Source: Gammaproteobacteria bacterium | GTDB lineage: Bacteria > Pseudomonadota > Gammaproteobacteria > Pseudomonadales > Halieaceae | Direction of reading: 5' to 3' | DNA length: 64,000 bases | NCBI GenBank assembly: GCA_009937065.1 | Contig: JAACDF010000142.1 | Span: forward strand, 1-64,000 | The notes under the pieces: generated by a model | Database searches by the model: none | Told to the model about the DNA's origin: nothing | The model's input: the letters and a program-made list of their open reading frames with translations, nothing else | Shown: one piece after another, positions 44,865 through 59,011 of the stretch | Layout: each line of letters starts with the position of its first letter | Numbering within the stretch: position 1 is the first letter of the stretch | Made by a program: the position numbers and the translations under genes

Positions 44865-46223
44865 ATGTCACTTGATACCGTAGTCGTTGCCCTCGCACTC
44901 ATCTCAGCCAGCGCTATTGCTATCGGTTTACTTGTTCGGCATCACGGTACGTATCGTGAATCGGTTGCCGATGCGCTCGCGCGAGGCGACGTCGCCAGAG
45001 AAGAGATCGAGACACTTAAAAAACAACTTAACGACCTAAACCAAAAGCTCATCGACAGTTCAGGACGCGAGGAAGGGCTCAAGGCGACACTTGCCATCAA
45101 AGAAACTGAACACACCGAAAAAATTGCGTTATTAGAAGACGCCAAGAAAATGCTTCGGCTTGAGTTTGAGAAGACAGCCCAGGCGCTCGTCAATCAGGGC
45201 GAAAGATCACTTTCCACGCGCAATCAGGAATCATTGAACCAACTACTTAAGCCACTTTCGGAGAAGATCGACGGATTTCAAAGCAGAGTTAATCAAGTTC
45301 ACAGCGATTTAACCGGCCAGAATGCTGCACTGAAGACGCAAATCAAGCAACTCCACGACGTGGGTCAAGAAATGTCTTCAGAGGCGAGCAACCTCACGCA
45401 AGCGCTCAAAGGCGACAAAAAACTGGTTGGCAATTGGGGCGAGACACAACTGGAGCGAACACTGGAACTTGCTGGGCTTCGACGGGGAGAGCATTACGAG
45501 GCGCAGCAAGCATTCAAAGGGGAGGATGGTCAGCGACTTCTGCCTGACTTCGTTATCTTCTTACCGCAAGACAAACACGTCGTGATCGACAGCAAGGTAT
45601 CTCTTGTTGATTACGAGCGAGCCATCACGGCTGAAAATGACAGCGAGCGAGCGCAGAGTCTCGCTGCACATGGGGCTGCCGTGAAGCGCCATATCGACCA
45701 GCTTTCAGACAAGGATTACGCCAATCTTGCCGGTCTTCAAAGCCCCGATTTCGTCCTAATGTTCATGCCTGTAGAGCCTGCCTACATCGAGATTATGCGC
45801 ACACAGCGCGATCTTTTTAATTACGGGTATCGAAAAAACGTCATTCTCGTATCACACACGACGCTTATGCCCATCTTACGAACTGTCGCAAATCTTTGGA
45901 TGGTGGAGCGCAGCAATGTAGAGGCTCGGGATATCAGTGATCGCGCTGGCGATATTTTCAACGCAGTGTGTTTGGTGGCTGAACGCATGGAGAGCGTGGG
46001 CGCCTCTTTGTCACAAACCACCAAACGCTACAACGAAGCCGTAAAGAGCCTCGTGGGTCGGCAGGGACTGCATGGGAAGGTTGATCGGTTCCAGACATTA
46101 TCAACGCGTGTGTCCAAAACATTTCCCGAAAACCTGGATGTTTTGCCCGATCAAACCGACGCCAGTCAGCTATCTTTAGCAACCGAAAAATCTAGCGAAA
46201 AAGACGACATTAGCGACAAATAG
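44865..46223 (+). CDS. rmuC: DNA recombination protein RmuC (ORF open from 44823)
   Basis: Coiled coil then KLVGNWGETQLERTLELAGLRRGEHYEAQ, VIDSKVSLVDYERA. Confidence 0.93.
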   Translation: MSLDTVVVALALISASAIAIGLLVRHHGTYRESVADALARGDVAREEIETLKKQLNDLNQKLIDSSGREEGLKATLAIKETEHTEKIALLEDAKKMLRLEFEKTAQALVNQGERSLSTRNQESLNQLLKPLSEKIDGFQSRVNQVHSDLTGQNAALKTQIKQLHDVGQEMSSEASNLTQALKGDKKLVGNWGETQLERTLELAGLRRGEHYEAQQAFKGEDGQRLLPDFVIFLPQDKHVVIDSKVSLVDYERAITAENDSERAQSLAAHGAAVKRHIDQLSDKDYANLAGLQSPDFVLMFMPVEPAYIEIMRTQRDLFNYGYRKNVILVSHTTLMPILRTVANLWMVERSNVEARDISDRAGDIFNAVCLVAERMESVGASLSQTTKRYNEAVKSLVGRQGLHGKVDRFQTLSTRVSKTFPENLDVLPDQTDASQLSLATEKSSEKDDISDK

Positions 46224-46238
46224 ACGCTCAACTCCGAA

Positions 46239-49785
<3,547 letters not shown>

Positions 49786-49803
49786 GGCGTTATCAGCGGC
49801 CTT

Positions 49804-50916
49804 TTACAACCGCATGGGCATAACAACGTACAGCGCCTCTGCGTCCGCATCACCGCCCGATTCTCCCTCTTCAATTAGCGCAGAGCTGGCAGAATCTGAC
49901 AGCGACATACGCACCGTAGAACCAGTGAGTACGCCCATCACATCAAGCAAGTAGCTCACATTGAACCCTACCTCAAGCGCGTCTCCGGCGTAATCTACCG
50001 GCACTGATTCTTCGGCTTGCTCTTGCTCTGGATTGTTGGCAGTGATCTCAAGAGAACCGGGTGTTAGCGAGAGCCTGACACCACGATACTTTTCGTTCGA
50101 CAAAATCGCGGTTCGTGTAAACGCCTGCCGCAACTCAGACCGATCACCAGTAACAGACTTATCAGGTGATCGAGGAAGAACACGTTCGTACTCGGGAAAC
50201 TTCCCGTCAACCAGCTTTGAGGTAAATGTAAACTGATCTGTTGCCGCGCGAATATGATTTGACCCGACGCTCAAAGTAACAGAACCATCGCCATCCAATA
50301 GTCGCGACAACTCCAAAATGCCCTTGCGAGGCACAATTACCGACTTATCATCAGCGACCACCTGCCCAGGTGCCGTGCAGAGGGCCAAGCGGTGACCATC
50401 TGTCGCCACAAACCGAAGTCTCCCCTCTTTTAACTCCAGGTACATGCCGTTCAAGTAGTAGCGCACGTCTTGCTGCGCCATGGCGAAACCCGTGCGATCA
50501 ATCATTTGGCGAACGAGGGGCTGCGCTAAATCTAAGTCGATTTCCCCAGCGCCCGCCTCTACCGTTGGAAACTCAGCTGCCGGCAATGTTGATAAGGTGA
50601 AGCGACTTCGACCTGCCCGCACAGTGACCTTACCCTCTTCAACAGTAAAAGAAATATCGACGCCGTCCGGTAGGCTTTTACAGATATCAACGAGCTTTCG
50701 GGCCGGCACTGTAATATCACCATCAGCGCCCTCGCTCTGCACCTCGATGCGACCAACGAGCTCAACCTCAAGATCGGTACCCGTCAGTGACAAACGATTG
50801 CCCTCTAAGCTCATTAATACATTAGATAAGATAGGCAGTGTTTGTCGACGCTCAACTACGCCTGCAACCAGGTTCAAAGGCTTAATTAGTGCATCCCGTG
50901 ATACCGAAAACTTCAT
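49804..50916 (-). CDS. dnaN: DNA polymerase III beta subunit (sliding clamp)
   Basis: MKFSVSRDALIKPLNLVAGVVERRQTLPILSNVLM, C-terminal VVMPMRL. Confidence 0.98.
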   Translation of the reverse strand: MKFSVSRDALIKPLNLVAGVVERRQTLPILSNVLMSLEGNRLSLTGTDLEVELVGRIEVQSEGADGDITVPARKLVDICKSLPDGVDISFTVEEGKVTVRAGRSRFTLSTLPAAEFPTVEAGAGEIDLDLAQPLVRQMIDRTGFAMAQQDVRYYLNGMYLELKEGRLRFVATDGHRLALCTAPGQVVADDKSVIVPRKGILELSRLLDGDGSVTLSVGSNHIRAATDQFTFTSKLVDGKFPEYERVLPRSPDKSVTGDRSELRQAFTRTAILSNEKYRGVRLSLTPGSLEITANNPEQEQAEESVPVDYAGDALEVGFNVSYLLDVMGVLTGSTVRMSLSDSASSALIEEGESGGDADAEALYVVMPMRL

Positions 50917-50951
50917 TCGTATGATCTCTCTCGTCGTAGCAAGCGCTTACA

Positions 50952-52394
50952 TCACGTAGTCAGCAAGCGCAGCAGATTCTTATAATCTTCCCCAATATCC
51001 GATGTTGTTCCACGCAACTCCGCTATCTTACGACAAGCGTGAAGAACTGTCGTGTGGTCTCTTCCCCCAAACGCATCACCAATTTCTGGCAAACTATGAT
51101 TCGTCAGTTCCTTGGACAGCGCCATCGCGACTTGTCTCGGACGCGCCACCGAGCGATTACGCCGTTTTGACAATAAATCAGCCACCTTGATTTTATAGTA
51201 ATCCGCCACTGTCCGCTTGATGTTTTCTAACGAGACCTGCTTGTCTTGTAGCGCCAATAGGTCCTTCAAGCTCTCTTTGATCAACTCGATATCAAAGGGC
51301 CTGCCAGTGAAGTTCGCACTGGCAATTACCCGCTTCAATGCGCCTTCAAGCTCGCGAACATTCGAGCGAATTCGCTGCGCTATGAAAAATGCGGCCTCAT
51401 GAGAAATTTCAATACCAGATTGCTCGGCCTTTTTCATCAGGATAGCAACCCGGGTCTCTAGCTCGGGCGGCTCCACAGCCACCGTTAAACCCCAACCAAA
51501 CCTGCTTTTCAGCCGCTCCTCAACACCATCGATTTCCTTTGGATAGCGGTCGGAGGTCAAAATCATCTGCTGACCACCCTCTAGCAAAGCGTTAAACGTG
51601 TGAAAAAACTCTTCTTGGCTTCGGTCCTTATTAGCAAAAAACTGAATATCATCAATGAGTAAGGCATCGACTGACCGATAAAACCTTTTAAAGTCATTAA
51701 TGGCGTTGAGCTGAAGCGCTTTCACCATGTCAGCGACGAAACGCTCACTGTGAAGGTAGACAATCTTGGCACCAGGTTTGCGCTGCCGAAGTGCATTACC
51801 CACGGCGTGCATGAGGTGCGTTTTGCCAAGACCTACACCTCCATATAAAAACAGCGGGTTATAGGCATCACCTGGACTCTCCGCAACCTGCTGTGCGGCG
51901 GCCATCGCCAGTTGGTTGCTCTTACCTTCAACAAAATTAGAAAACGTGTAGCCATCAACCAAATTATGCTGGTGCGACGGCACAATCACTGCTGGCGCTT
52001 GTTTTTTGGGACCGAAGACTGGCGCGGGACGGTCTACTCGAAGATCCTGACTCGACGCATTACTGGTAAAGCTCAGCTCGTGATGACTGTTAGAGGGCTT
52101 ACTAACACCGGCGGCGTCTACACCCGTTACCACCCTAATCGACACCGATGACGCTTCTGAATTAACCGCGGCGAGGCATTGAGAAATGGTTGTGCTGTAT
52201 TTTTCTTCTACAAAATCACGGATAAATCGGTTCGGCGCACAAAGTACGAACTCTGCGCCATCTTCCATGACCGTTAAAGGCCGAACCCAGGTATTAAACT
52301 GAACCTCGGGAACCTCACGCTTTAGTTCTTCTAAACACTGTGTCCACAACACCGTATTCGATATTGACGCGGAAGGCGGGGCGGCTATTTGCAT
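50952..52394 (-). CDS. dnaA: chromosomal replication initiator DnaA
   Basis: [35 protein letters not shown]-terminal [15 protein letters not shown]. Confidence 0.98.
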   Translation of the reverse strand: MQIAAPPSASISNTVLWTQCLEELKREVPEVQFNTWVRPLTVMEDGAEFVLCAPNRFIRDFVEEKYSTTISQCLAAVNSEASSVSIRVVTGVDAAGVSKPSNSHHELSFTSNASSQDLRVDRPAPVFGPKKQAPAVIVPSHQHNLVDGYTFSNFVEGKSNQLAMAAAQQVAESPGDAYNPLFLYGGVGLGKTHLMHAVGNALRQRKPGAKIVYLHSERFVADMVKALQLNAINDFKRFYRSVDALLIDDIQFFANKDRSQEEFFHTFNALLEGGQQMILTSDRYPKEIDGVEERLKSRFGWGLTVAVEPPELETRVAILMKKAEQSGIEISHEAAFFIAQRIRSNVRELEGALKRVIASANFTGRPFDIELIKESLKDLLALQDKQVSLENIKRTVADYYKIKVADLLSKRRNRSVARPRQVAMALSKELTNHSLPEIGDAFGGRDHTTVLHACRKIAELRGTTSDIGEDYKNLLRLLTT

Positions 52395-52490
52395 GCTGTT
52401 ATTGCTCTTGGGAACGAATTGCTAATGTTTTACGGCTAATGCAGTGCTTGTTGGCTCAACAAACAGCCACGACACAACAACATGATATAG

Positions 52491-52499
52491 TTATCCACA
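52491..52499 (+). promoter_or_regulatory. DnaA box TTATCCACA
   Basis: Exact consensus in the dnaA-rpmH AT-rich gap. Confidence 0.85.
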
Positions 52500-52607
52500 C
52501 ATTTATCTCCAATTCAACAAAAATAAACCCAATCAAAATCAGATACTTATGGTTTTTTTAGTGCTTTTTTAAGAATAAAGAAAAAGCAAGGTGTTTTTTT
52601 GTTTGTC

Positions 52608-52616
52608 TGTGGATAA
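52608..52616 (-). promoter_or_regulatory. DnaA box TTATCCACA (read on -)
   Basis: TGTGGATAA on +; convergent with 52491-52499. Confidence 0.85.
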
Positions 52617-52773
52617 CTTTTTAATAACTTATGGACGATATGTGACAAAACACCATTTTAAACCAGCAACCAACAGTAGAATGGAGAGCACAAGGGTCGA
52701 TCCTAGTAAGCAGCTACTAACCCAATAAAAAATGATGCCTTTGTTACCGCTTACTTTTTTGAGACCTTAGCTA

Positions 52774-52802
52774 TTGCCAGCCGCGCAGGTGGTCCCTATA
52801 AT
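52774..52802 (+). promoter_or_regulatory. sigma70-type promoter for rpmH operon: TTGCCA-N17-TATAAT
   Basis: -35 TTGCCA at 52774-52779, 17-nt spacer, perfect TATAAT at 52797-52802; rpmH ATG at 52844. Confidence 0.75.
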
Positions 52803-52843
52803 TCCGCCCCCTTTGTTAACCGCATTAAGTTAAAGGCACTCGT

Positions 52844-52978
52844 ATGAAGCGCACTTTTCAACCCAGCGTTCTGAAGCGCAAGCGCAACCACGGCTTCCGT
52901 GCTCGCATGGCAACCAAAAATGGCCGTAAGGTACTTGCTCGTCGTCGCGCGCGTGGACGCCTCCGCCTCTCTGCCTAA
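52844..52978 (+). CDS. rpmH: ribosomal protein L34 (44 aa, absent from the supplied ORF track)
   Basis: Translation [44 protein letters not shown]. Confidence 0.97.
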   Translation: MKRTFQPSVLKRKRNHGFRARMATKNGRKVLARRRARGRLRLSA

Positions 52979-52998
52979 GCGTATCGGGGCAACCAGCC

Positions 52999-53373
52999 AT
53001 GTCCCACAAGTTTCCTAAGTCTGCGCGGTTACTCAACGCCCAAGACTACTCTCAGGTTTTTAATAAGTGTTCAATACGTGCCGGGTCGAACACCGGCACA
53101 GTCCTTGCGCTGCCTATATCAGAGGACCAATCTCGGCTGGGAATTATTGTTGCAAAAAAGAACGTGCGATTAGCCACTGACCGCAACCGCATCAAACGAC
53201 TGGTCAGAGAATATTTTCGAAGCCACCCCCCCTCCGCCTCAATGCGTCTGGTGTTTCTAGCAAAGCGAGGCGCTGGTACATTAAGCAATGCGCGTATCGT
53301 TGGCGATCTTGACCACTTATGGCAAAAGCTAAATCACAAGCACCAGCAGACTTTGCGTGCCAATGATCAGTAA
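52999..53373 (+). CDS. rnpA: ribonuclease P protein component
   Basis: [28 protein letters not shown]. Confidence 0.95.
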   Translation: MSHKFPKSARLLNAQDYSQVFNKCSIRAGSNTGTVLALPISEDQSRLGIIVAKKNVRLATDRNRIKRLVREYFRSHPPSASMRLVFLAKRGAGTLSNARIVGDLDHLWQKLNHKHQQTLRANDQ

Positions 53374-53620
53374 ATTACTTACTGCGCTACTAAAGATTCC
53401 GATTAAGTGCTACCAAATCGGTATCAGCCCCTTCATTGGCAATCGGTGCCGCTATTTTCCGTCCTGCTCTACATACGCAATAGAAGCTTTGGATACACAT
53501 GGCGCTGTTTTCGGCAGTTTTCTAGCCGCAAAACGGATTTGCCGCTGTCATCCATGGGCTACCGGCGGTTATGATCCTGTTCCGGAACGCCCGAGCTTGT
53601 CGCAAGACGACATCGAATAA
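53357..53620 (+). CDS. yidD: membrane protein insertion efficiency factor YidD
   Basis: [48 protein letters not shown]. Confidence 0.95.
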   Translation: MPMISKLLTALLKIPIKCYQIGISPFIGNRCRYFPSCSTYAIEALDTHGAVFGSFLAAKRICRCHPWATGGYDPVPERPSLSQDDIE

Positions 53621-53634
53621 CGCCGAGGACTCAG

Positions 53635-55314
53635 ATGGACCCTGTAAGACTGCTATTAATAAGCACCACCGCCGTATTATCTCTAATGCTGCTTATTGAA
53701 TGGAATCAGTATTCTGACAAGTACCAAAAACAGCAGAGCGATTTATATACCGCAGCCGTCACTGAGCAGCCCCGCTTGGTAGATAATGCAGCGGTAAATG
53801 CCCCCGTCAGCTCTGGTATCAATGACGGTATTCCTAGCGTTAACCAAGAAGCGAATCCTCTGTCATTGCTGCTTGACGATAGCGAGACATTCAATTTATC
53901 AACCGCCGCGCTTGAATTAGTTATTTCTGCAGAAGGTGGAGATGTGGTTTCTGCGTCTTTACCAAAATTTCCAGTCAGACTCGATACGCCCGACCAACCG
54001 TTTAGATTGTTAGAAAACAACAACCTACGAAGATATGTTGCGCAGAGCGGACTCATCGGACCAAACGGCATTGATGCCAGCGGTAACCGGGCACGGTATA
54101 CCAGTCAAGGTGTCACCAATAATGGCGACGGCAGCCATACCTTAACGCTAGCTTGGACAGGCAATAGTCAGCTTGGCTTGACAGTTTACAAGCGCTTCAC
54201 CGCTCGTGATGACCGGTACGACGTCGATGTGTCTTTCGATGTCAGAAATGGTGGTAGCTCGCTTGCATCAATCACATCATTTGCCCAACTAAAGCGTGAT
54301 AACACGCAAGCGCCGGACGGCAACACTGGTTTTGGTGTCAGCCCTTATCTAGGCGCGGCTCTTACTCAACCCGATGAGCGCTATACCAAACTCAGCTTCT
54401 CTGACTTAAGCGACGAACCGTTTTCAAAGCGTTTACCTGCGGGATGGGTGGCAATCCTTCAGCACTACTTCGTATCGGCCTGGATTCCACCACAACAGGC
54501 GAGTCACGATTACTTTGCCAGCCAACTCTCTAGCGGAGACAACGTTATTGGTTATAAAAATCAAAACGTAGACATCGCTCCCGGGTCAGCAAATACCATC
54601 ACTCACACACTTTATGTTGGCCCAAAAGACCAGGTCGCACTTGCTGCGCTTGCTGAGAATCTCGATCTTGTTATTGATTACGGTTGGCTGTGGTGGCTTG
54701 CTCAGCCGCTTTTCTGGTTACTCACCTTAATCCAGCAGTTTGTCATTAACTGGGGACTGGCCATCATTGCGCTGACCATTGTTGTCAAGCTCCTCTTCTT
54801 TCGGTTGTCAGCGGCAAGCTACAAATCAATGGCCAAGATGAGAACGGTACAGCCCAAGATTCAAAGTATTCGGGATCAATACGCAGACGATAAAGCAAAG
54901 CAACAACAAGCCATGATGGAGCTTTGGAAAAAAGAGAAGATCAACCCAATGGGTGGTTGTCTTCCCATGTTGATTCAAATGCCGGTCTTTATCGCGCTTT
55001 ACTGGGTGCTACTCGAGTCAGTAGAACTCAGACACGCACCCTTCATCCTCTGGATCGAAGACCTCTCAGCCATGGATCCTTATTTCGTATTACCTCTTCT
55101 CATGGGAATCAGTATGTGGCTAATGCAGCGCCTGAATCCAGCGCCACCGGATCCCATGCAAGCAAAAATCATGATGTACATGCCGATAGCATTTACATTC
55201 CTCATGATGTGGTTTCCGGCTGGACTGGTGCTCTACTGGTTATCCAATAACCTTCTGTCATTTGCTCAACAATACGTTGTTACTCGACAAATTGAGCAAG
55301 CAGCAGCCCGCTAA
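53635..55314 (+). CDS. yidC: membrane protein insertase YidC
   Basis: 559 aa; periplasmic domain, NPMGGCLPMLIQMPVFIALYWVLLESVELRHAPFILWIEDLS. Confidence 0.97.
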   Translation: MDPVRLLLISTTAVLSLMLLIEWNQYSDKYQKQQSDLYTAAVTEQPRLVDNAAVNAPVSSGINDGIPSVNQEANPLSLLLDDSETFNLSTAALELVISAEGGDVVSASLPKFPVRLDTPDQPFRLLENNNLRRYVAQSGLIGPNGIDASGNRARYTSQGVTNNGDGSHTLTLAWTGNSQLGLTVYKRFTARDDRYDVDVSFDVRNGGSSLASITSFAQLKRDNTQAPDGNTGFGVSPYLGAALTQPDERYTKLSFSDLSDEPFSKRLPAGWVAILQHYFVSAWIPPQQASHDYFASQLSSGDNVIGYKNQNVDIAPGSANTITHTLYVGPKDQVALAALAENLDLVIDYGWLWWLAQPLFWLLTLIQQFVINWGLAIIALTIVVKLLFFRLSAASYKSMAKMRTVQPKIQSIRDQYADDKAKQQQAMMELWKKEKINPMGGCLPMLIQMPVFIALYWVLLESVELRHAPFILWIEDLSAMDPYFVLPLLMGISMWLMQRLNPAPPDPMQAKIMMYMPIAFTFLMMWFPAGLVLYWLSNNLLSFAQQYVVTRQIEQAAAR

Positions 55315-55322
55315 GCCCAACA

Positions 55323-56669
55323 ATGACGGGGCTTGATACGGATACGATTGCTGCGATCGCCACAGCGCGCGGCAACGGACCTGTTGGTATCATTCGCCTA
55401 AGTGGTCCTGATTCGCTTTCAATCGCACAGACTTTAAGTGAGTCAGAGCTTTCGCCTCGATATGCTCACTATCGATCTTTCCTAGGTGATGAAGGCCAAA
55501 CAATTGACTCAGGCCTGGCCATTTATTTTCCTGGCCCCAATTCATTCACCGGTGAAGATGTTGTCGAAATTCAGGGACATGGCGGACACGTTGTATTGCA
55601 CACTCTGCTCTCACGCTGCATCGATTTAGGCGCAAGACAAGCTCGACCCGGCGAGTTTTCTGAGCGCAGTTTTATCAACGGCAAAATTGATTTAATTCAA
55701 GCAGAAGCTATCGCCGATCTCATTGCAGCTGAAACCGAGATAGCAGCAAAACTAGCTTCTGCCTCTTTATCCGGTGCGTTCTCCTCTTTAGTTACTGACC
55801 TCTCCTATCAACTCAACGAACTAAGAGCGTTAACCGAAGCCTCAATTGATTTTCCCGAAGAAGACATCGATGTTCTAGAGCGCCATTCAGTTGAATCGAG
55901 ACTCCGTGACTGCAATGCCACTATCGAGCGACTACTTAACGATGTTGCGGCATCACAAAAGAAAACCCAGCACTACCTAGCTGTTCTAATCGGTGCACCC
56001 AACGCTGGTAAAAGCAGTCTATTAAATGCACTTGCTCGTGAAGATGTAGCGATTGTTACAAATGTTCCTGGAACGACACGTGACACGCTAAAGCAGAGCA
56101 TAAAAGCAGGCGATATCGTGCTAGACCTCGTCGACACAGCAGGTATTCGTCAGTCCGACGACGTCATTGAGCAAGAAGGTGTAAAGCGCGCCAAATTAAG
56201 CAGCCAAGCGGCCGACCTTGTGCTTCACATCATTGATGACAATGAGCCACAGGAAATCACTAGCGAATGGTTACCTGAGTCAGCTATCAACATTCAGGTT
56301 AGAAACAAAATCGATATCTCCGGGAAACAAGCGGGAATAGTTCCTACTCAAGACGGAGATAGATGCGTAGCCATCAGTGCCAAAAATGGCGATGGTATAG
56401 ACGCGCTGCTTCGAGTGGTTGAAGAATCACTCTTAATACAAGGGACTCAAAACTCTCAATTCAGTGCCCGTCAGCGACACGTTGATGCGCTAAGCGAGGC
56501 ACACGATGCTCTTTCTGAATCATTGCTCGCTTTCGAACACCACAATGCAGCTGAACTATTAGCTGAAGACTTAAAACGGGTTCAATCTGCGATCGACTCT
56601 TTAACGGGGCAAGTAGCCAGTGACGATATCCTCGGACTAATTTTCAGTAGCTTCTGCATAGGTAAGTAA
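55323..56669 (+). CDS. mnmE: tRNA uridine-5-carboxymethylaminomethyl modification GTPase
   Basis: DTIAAIATARGNGPVGIIRLSGPDS, GAPNAGKSSLLNALA, C-terminal FCIGK. Confidence 0.97.
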   Translation: MTGLDTDTIAAIATARGNGPVGIIRLSGPDSLSIAQTLSESELSPRYAHYRSFLGDEGQTIDSGLAIYFPGPNSFTGEDVVEIQGHGGHVVLHTLLSRCIDLGARQARPGEFSERSFINGKIDLIQAEAIADLIAAETEIAAKLASASLSGAFSSLVTDLSYQLNELRALTEASIDFPEEDIDVLERHSVESRLRDCNATIERLLNDVAASQKKTQHYLAVLIGAPNAGKSSLLNALAREDVAIVTNVPGTTRDTLKQSIKAGDIVLDLVDTAGIRQSDDVIEQEGVKRAKLSSQAADLVLHIIDDNEPQEITSEWLPESAINIQVRNKIDISGKQAGIVPTQDGDRCVAISAKNGDGIDALLRVVEESLLIQGTQNSQFSARQRHVDALSEAHDALSESLLAFEHHNAAELLAEDLKRVQSAIDSLTGQVASDDILGLIFSSFCIGK

Positions 56670-56673
56670 CACC

Positions 56674-56682
56674 CTATCCACA
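56674..56682 (+). promoter_or_regulatory. DnaA-box-like CTATCCACA
   Basis: One mismatch to TTATCCACA. Confidence 0.6.
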
Positions 56683-56726
56683 GTATTGTTTGAAAATTCA
56701 TGTAGACCCGCTGACATGTTCTCTGT

Positions 56727-56735
56727 TGTGGATAC
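56727..56735 (-). promoter_or_regulatory. DnaA-box-like GTATCCACA (read on -)
   Basis: TGTGGATAC on +; one mismatch to consensus. Confidence 0.6.
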
Positions 56736-56907
56736 ATTTGGTGACAACCTTGTGTGTGGCGTTGTGTAGAAATAACGTACATCCAAAGACGTGAAAAAGA
56801 AGGCGTAGATATCCCCTGTCAGCACAGAGCTTACTACCTTGTTTTTCCTTACTTATGAAAGGACTTATGCGGGGATGAAACATAGAGCCTGCATGGTGAT
56901 GTGGCAT

Positions 56908-56916
56908 CTATCCACA
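56908..56916 (+). promoter_or_regulatory. DnaA-box-like CTATCCACA
   Basis: Same 9-mer as 56674-56682; directly upstream of the AT-rich block. Confidence 0.6.
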
Positions 56917-57112
56917 AAAAAGGCTGCCCTAATAACAACAGTATTAAAGTATCTTTTCTAATACACATATAAATTAATACTAATTTATAAAGCTTTGTAC
57001 GCTGCGACGAAAAACGCCTTTTTTGTGAATCTGTCGCCCTTGACACGGCATAACTTAAGTTCAATCGTAATTATTCGTATACTCCTCTCCTTTTTTCGAA
57101 CAAAGACGGCAA

Positions 57113-59011
57113 ATGCACACTCATCGGACGTTTGATGTCATCGTGGTCGGAGGTGGCCATGCAGGCACAGAAGCAGCGTTGGCATCTGCCCGTACGGGAG
57201 TGCGCACACTGCTCATCACCCACTCGATCGATACGCTTGGTCAAATGTCGTGTAATCCAGCGATTGGCGGTATTGGAAAATCGCACCTCGTTCGAGAAAT
57301 TGATGCTCTGGGTGGCTCCATGGCCAGGGTGACGGATTTAGCGGGTATTCAATTCCGAGTGCTTAATGCCCGAAAAGGCCCAGCTGTTAGAGCGACTAGA
57401 GCGCAGGCCGATAGAGTTTTATACAGAAACGCGATTCGCCAAGCGCTCTTTGCTCAGGCGAACTTGACTGTCTTTCAAGACGCTGTTGACGATATCGAGC
57501 TTTTGGGTGAAACAGTTACCGGCGTTAGAACAGCCACTGGAATTTGCTTTTCTGCTCCCGCTTGTGTTCTCACTGCAGGGACTTTCTTGAATGGCAAGAT
57601 TCATATTGGCATGGAAAATCAGTCGGGCGGGCGCATGGGTGATGCTGCTGTGGTCACACTGGCAGACCGGTTGCGCGAATTGTGTCCACGTACTGGAAGA
57701 TTGAAAACAGGAACACCACCCCGAATAGACGGCAACTCGGTTGATTTTTCTGCTTTGCAAGAACAGTGGGGCGATGAGCCAAGGCCTGTGATGTCCCAGT
57801 TGGGGTCTATCTCACAACATCCAGAACAGTTGTGTTGCTGGGTGACCAAGACCAATGAAGCGACACACGATGTTATTCGAGGGGGTCTCGACCGTTCACC
57901 TATGTTTAGTGGTGTTATCGAGGGAACGGGCCCACGCTACTGTCCAAGTATTGAAGACAAGATTCATCGATTTGCAGATAAAAATTCGCATCAAATATTT
58001 TTAGAGCCCGAGGGCCTTACGACAACAGAGCTGTATCCAAATGGTATATCCACGTCGCTGCCGTTTGATGTTCAGGAGGCCATGGTTCGAACGATTCCTG
58101 GACTTGAGAATGCGCACATTACAAGGCCAGGGTATGCAATTGAATATGATTATTTCGATCCGCGTGATCTGACGCATAGCCTTGAAACCCGGCACGTCTC
58201 TGGTTTGTATTTTGCGGGTCAAATCAATGGTACGACGGGTTACGAAGAGGCTGGAGCACAAGGATTGCTTGCAGGCTTAAATGCGTCTCGATACGCCCGC
58301 GATCTCGATGCCTGGGAGCCACGACGCGATGAGGCCTATATCGGCGTTCTTGTGGACGACCTTGTAACGTTGGGCACACAAGAACCTTATCGAATGTTTA
58401 CATCTCGAGCTGAATATCGGTTGCAACTGCGGGAAGACAATGCCGATGAGCGCTTGACGTCAAAAGGCAATGCGCTTGGGTTGATTCCGTCAGCACATTG
58501 GGCCGTATATCAGCATAAAAGAGAGTTAGTAGATAGAGAGTTGGGGCGATTAGAAACAACTTACATTCACCCGAATACCAGCGCATCAAAAACGCTGGAT
58601 ACCAAATTAAAATCACCCATTAATCGAGAGTATTCGATGGCGGATTTGATTCGTCGTCCAGAGTTGACATACAGCGATGTGGCAAGCTTGAAAGGAGTGC
58701 CTGTCATAGACCTAGCGACAGCTGATCACATAGAAACGCGTGTCAAATACGCCGGTTATATAGCAAGACAACAAGACGAAATTGATCGATTGAAGCGGCA
58801 TGAGAATACGCTAATTCCAAACGATTTTGATTTCACCGAAGTTTCTGGTTTGTCCAATGAGGTCTGTCAAAAACTGACAGATACTAGGCCGTCAAACATA
58901 GCGAGGGCTGGTCGAATTCAAGGGGTAACACCTTCAGCGTTGTCACTGCTTTTGGTGCACCTGCGACGGCAAAGCAATTCTGCTTCCGATCGCGCCGTCA
59001 GTAATGGCTGA
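57113..59011 (+). CDS. mnmG: tRNA uridine-5-carboxymethylaminomethyl modification protein MnmG/GidA
   Basis: [45 protein letters not shown]. Confidence 0.98.
   Translation: MHTHRTFDVIVVGGGHAGTEAALASARTGVRTLLITHSIDTLGQMSCNPAIGGIGKSHLVREIDALGGSMARVTDLAGIQFRVLNARKGPAVRATRAQADRVLYRNAIRQALFAQANLTVFQDAVDDIELLGETVTGVRTATGICFSAPACVLTAGTFLNGKIHIGMENQSGGRMGDAAVVTLADRLRELCPRTGRLKTGTPPRIDGNSVDFSALQEQWGDEPRPVMSQLGSISQHPEQLCCWVTKTNEATHDVIRGGLDRSPMFSGVIEGTGPRYCPSIEDKIHRFADKNSHQIFLEPEGLTTTELYPNGISTSLPFDVQEAMVRTIPGLENAHITRPGYAIEYDYFDPRDLTHSLETRHVSGLYFAGQINGTTGYEEAGAQGLLAGLNASRYARDLDAWEPRRDEAYIGVLVDDLVTLGTQEPYRMFTSRAEYRLQLREDNADERLTSKGNALGLIPSAHWAVYQHKRELVDRELGRLETTYIHPNTSASKTLDTKLKSPINREYSMADLIRRPELTYSDVASLKGVPVIDLATADHIETRVKYAGYIARQQDEIDRLKRHENTLIPNDFDFTEVSGLSNEVCQKLTDTRPSNIARAGRIQGVTPSALSLLLVHLRRQSNSASDRAVSNG

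Larger units (their letters stand above)
56670..57112. other. oriC: candidate chromosomal replication origin (mnmE-mnmG intergenic)
   Basis: 443-nt noncoding gap between co-directional genes; three 8/9 DnaA-box matches; strongly AT-rich block about 56931-57000; strand composition appears to switch here. Confidence 0.6.

Noticed and set aside
51006-51021. parS-like half site TGTTCCACG in dnaA
   Set aside because: Only one arm matches; the second half (CAACTCC) is not complementary.
52830-53036. 68-aa - strand ORF over rpmH
   Set aside because: The + strand encodes canonical 44-aa L34; the ORF track missed rpmH only because of its length cutoff.
56582-57286. Several small - strand ORFs across the mnmE-mnmG gap
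   Set aside because: Low-complexity translations from AT-rich DNA with no motifs; the gap is better explained as noncoding origin sequence.
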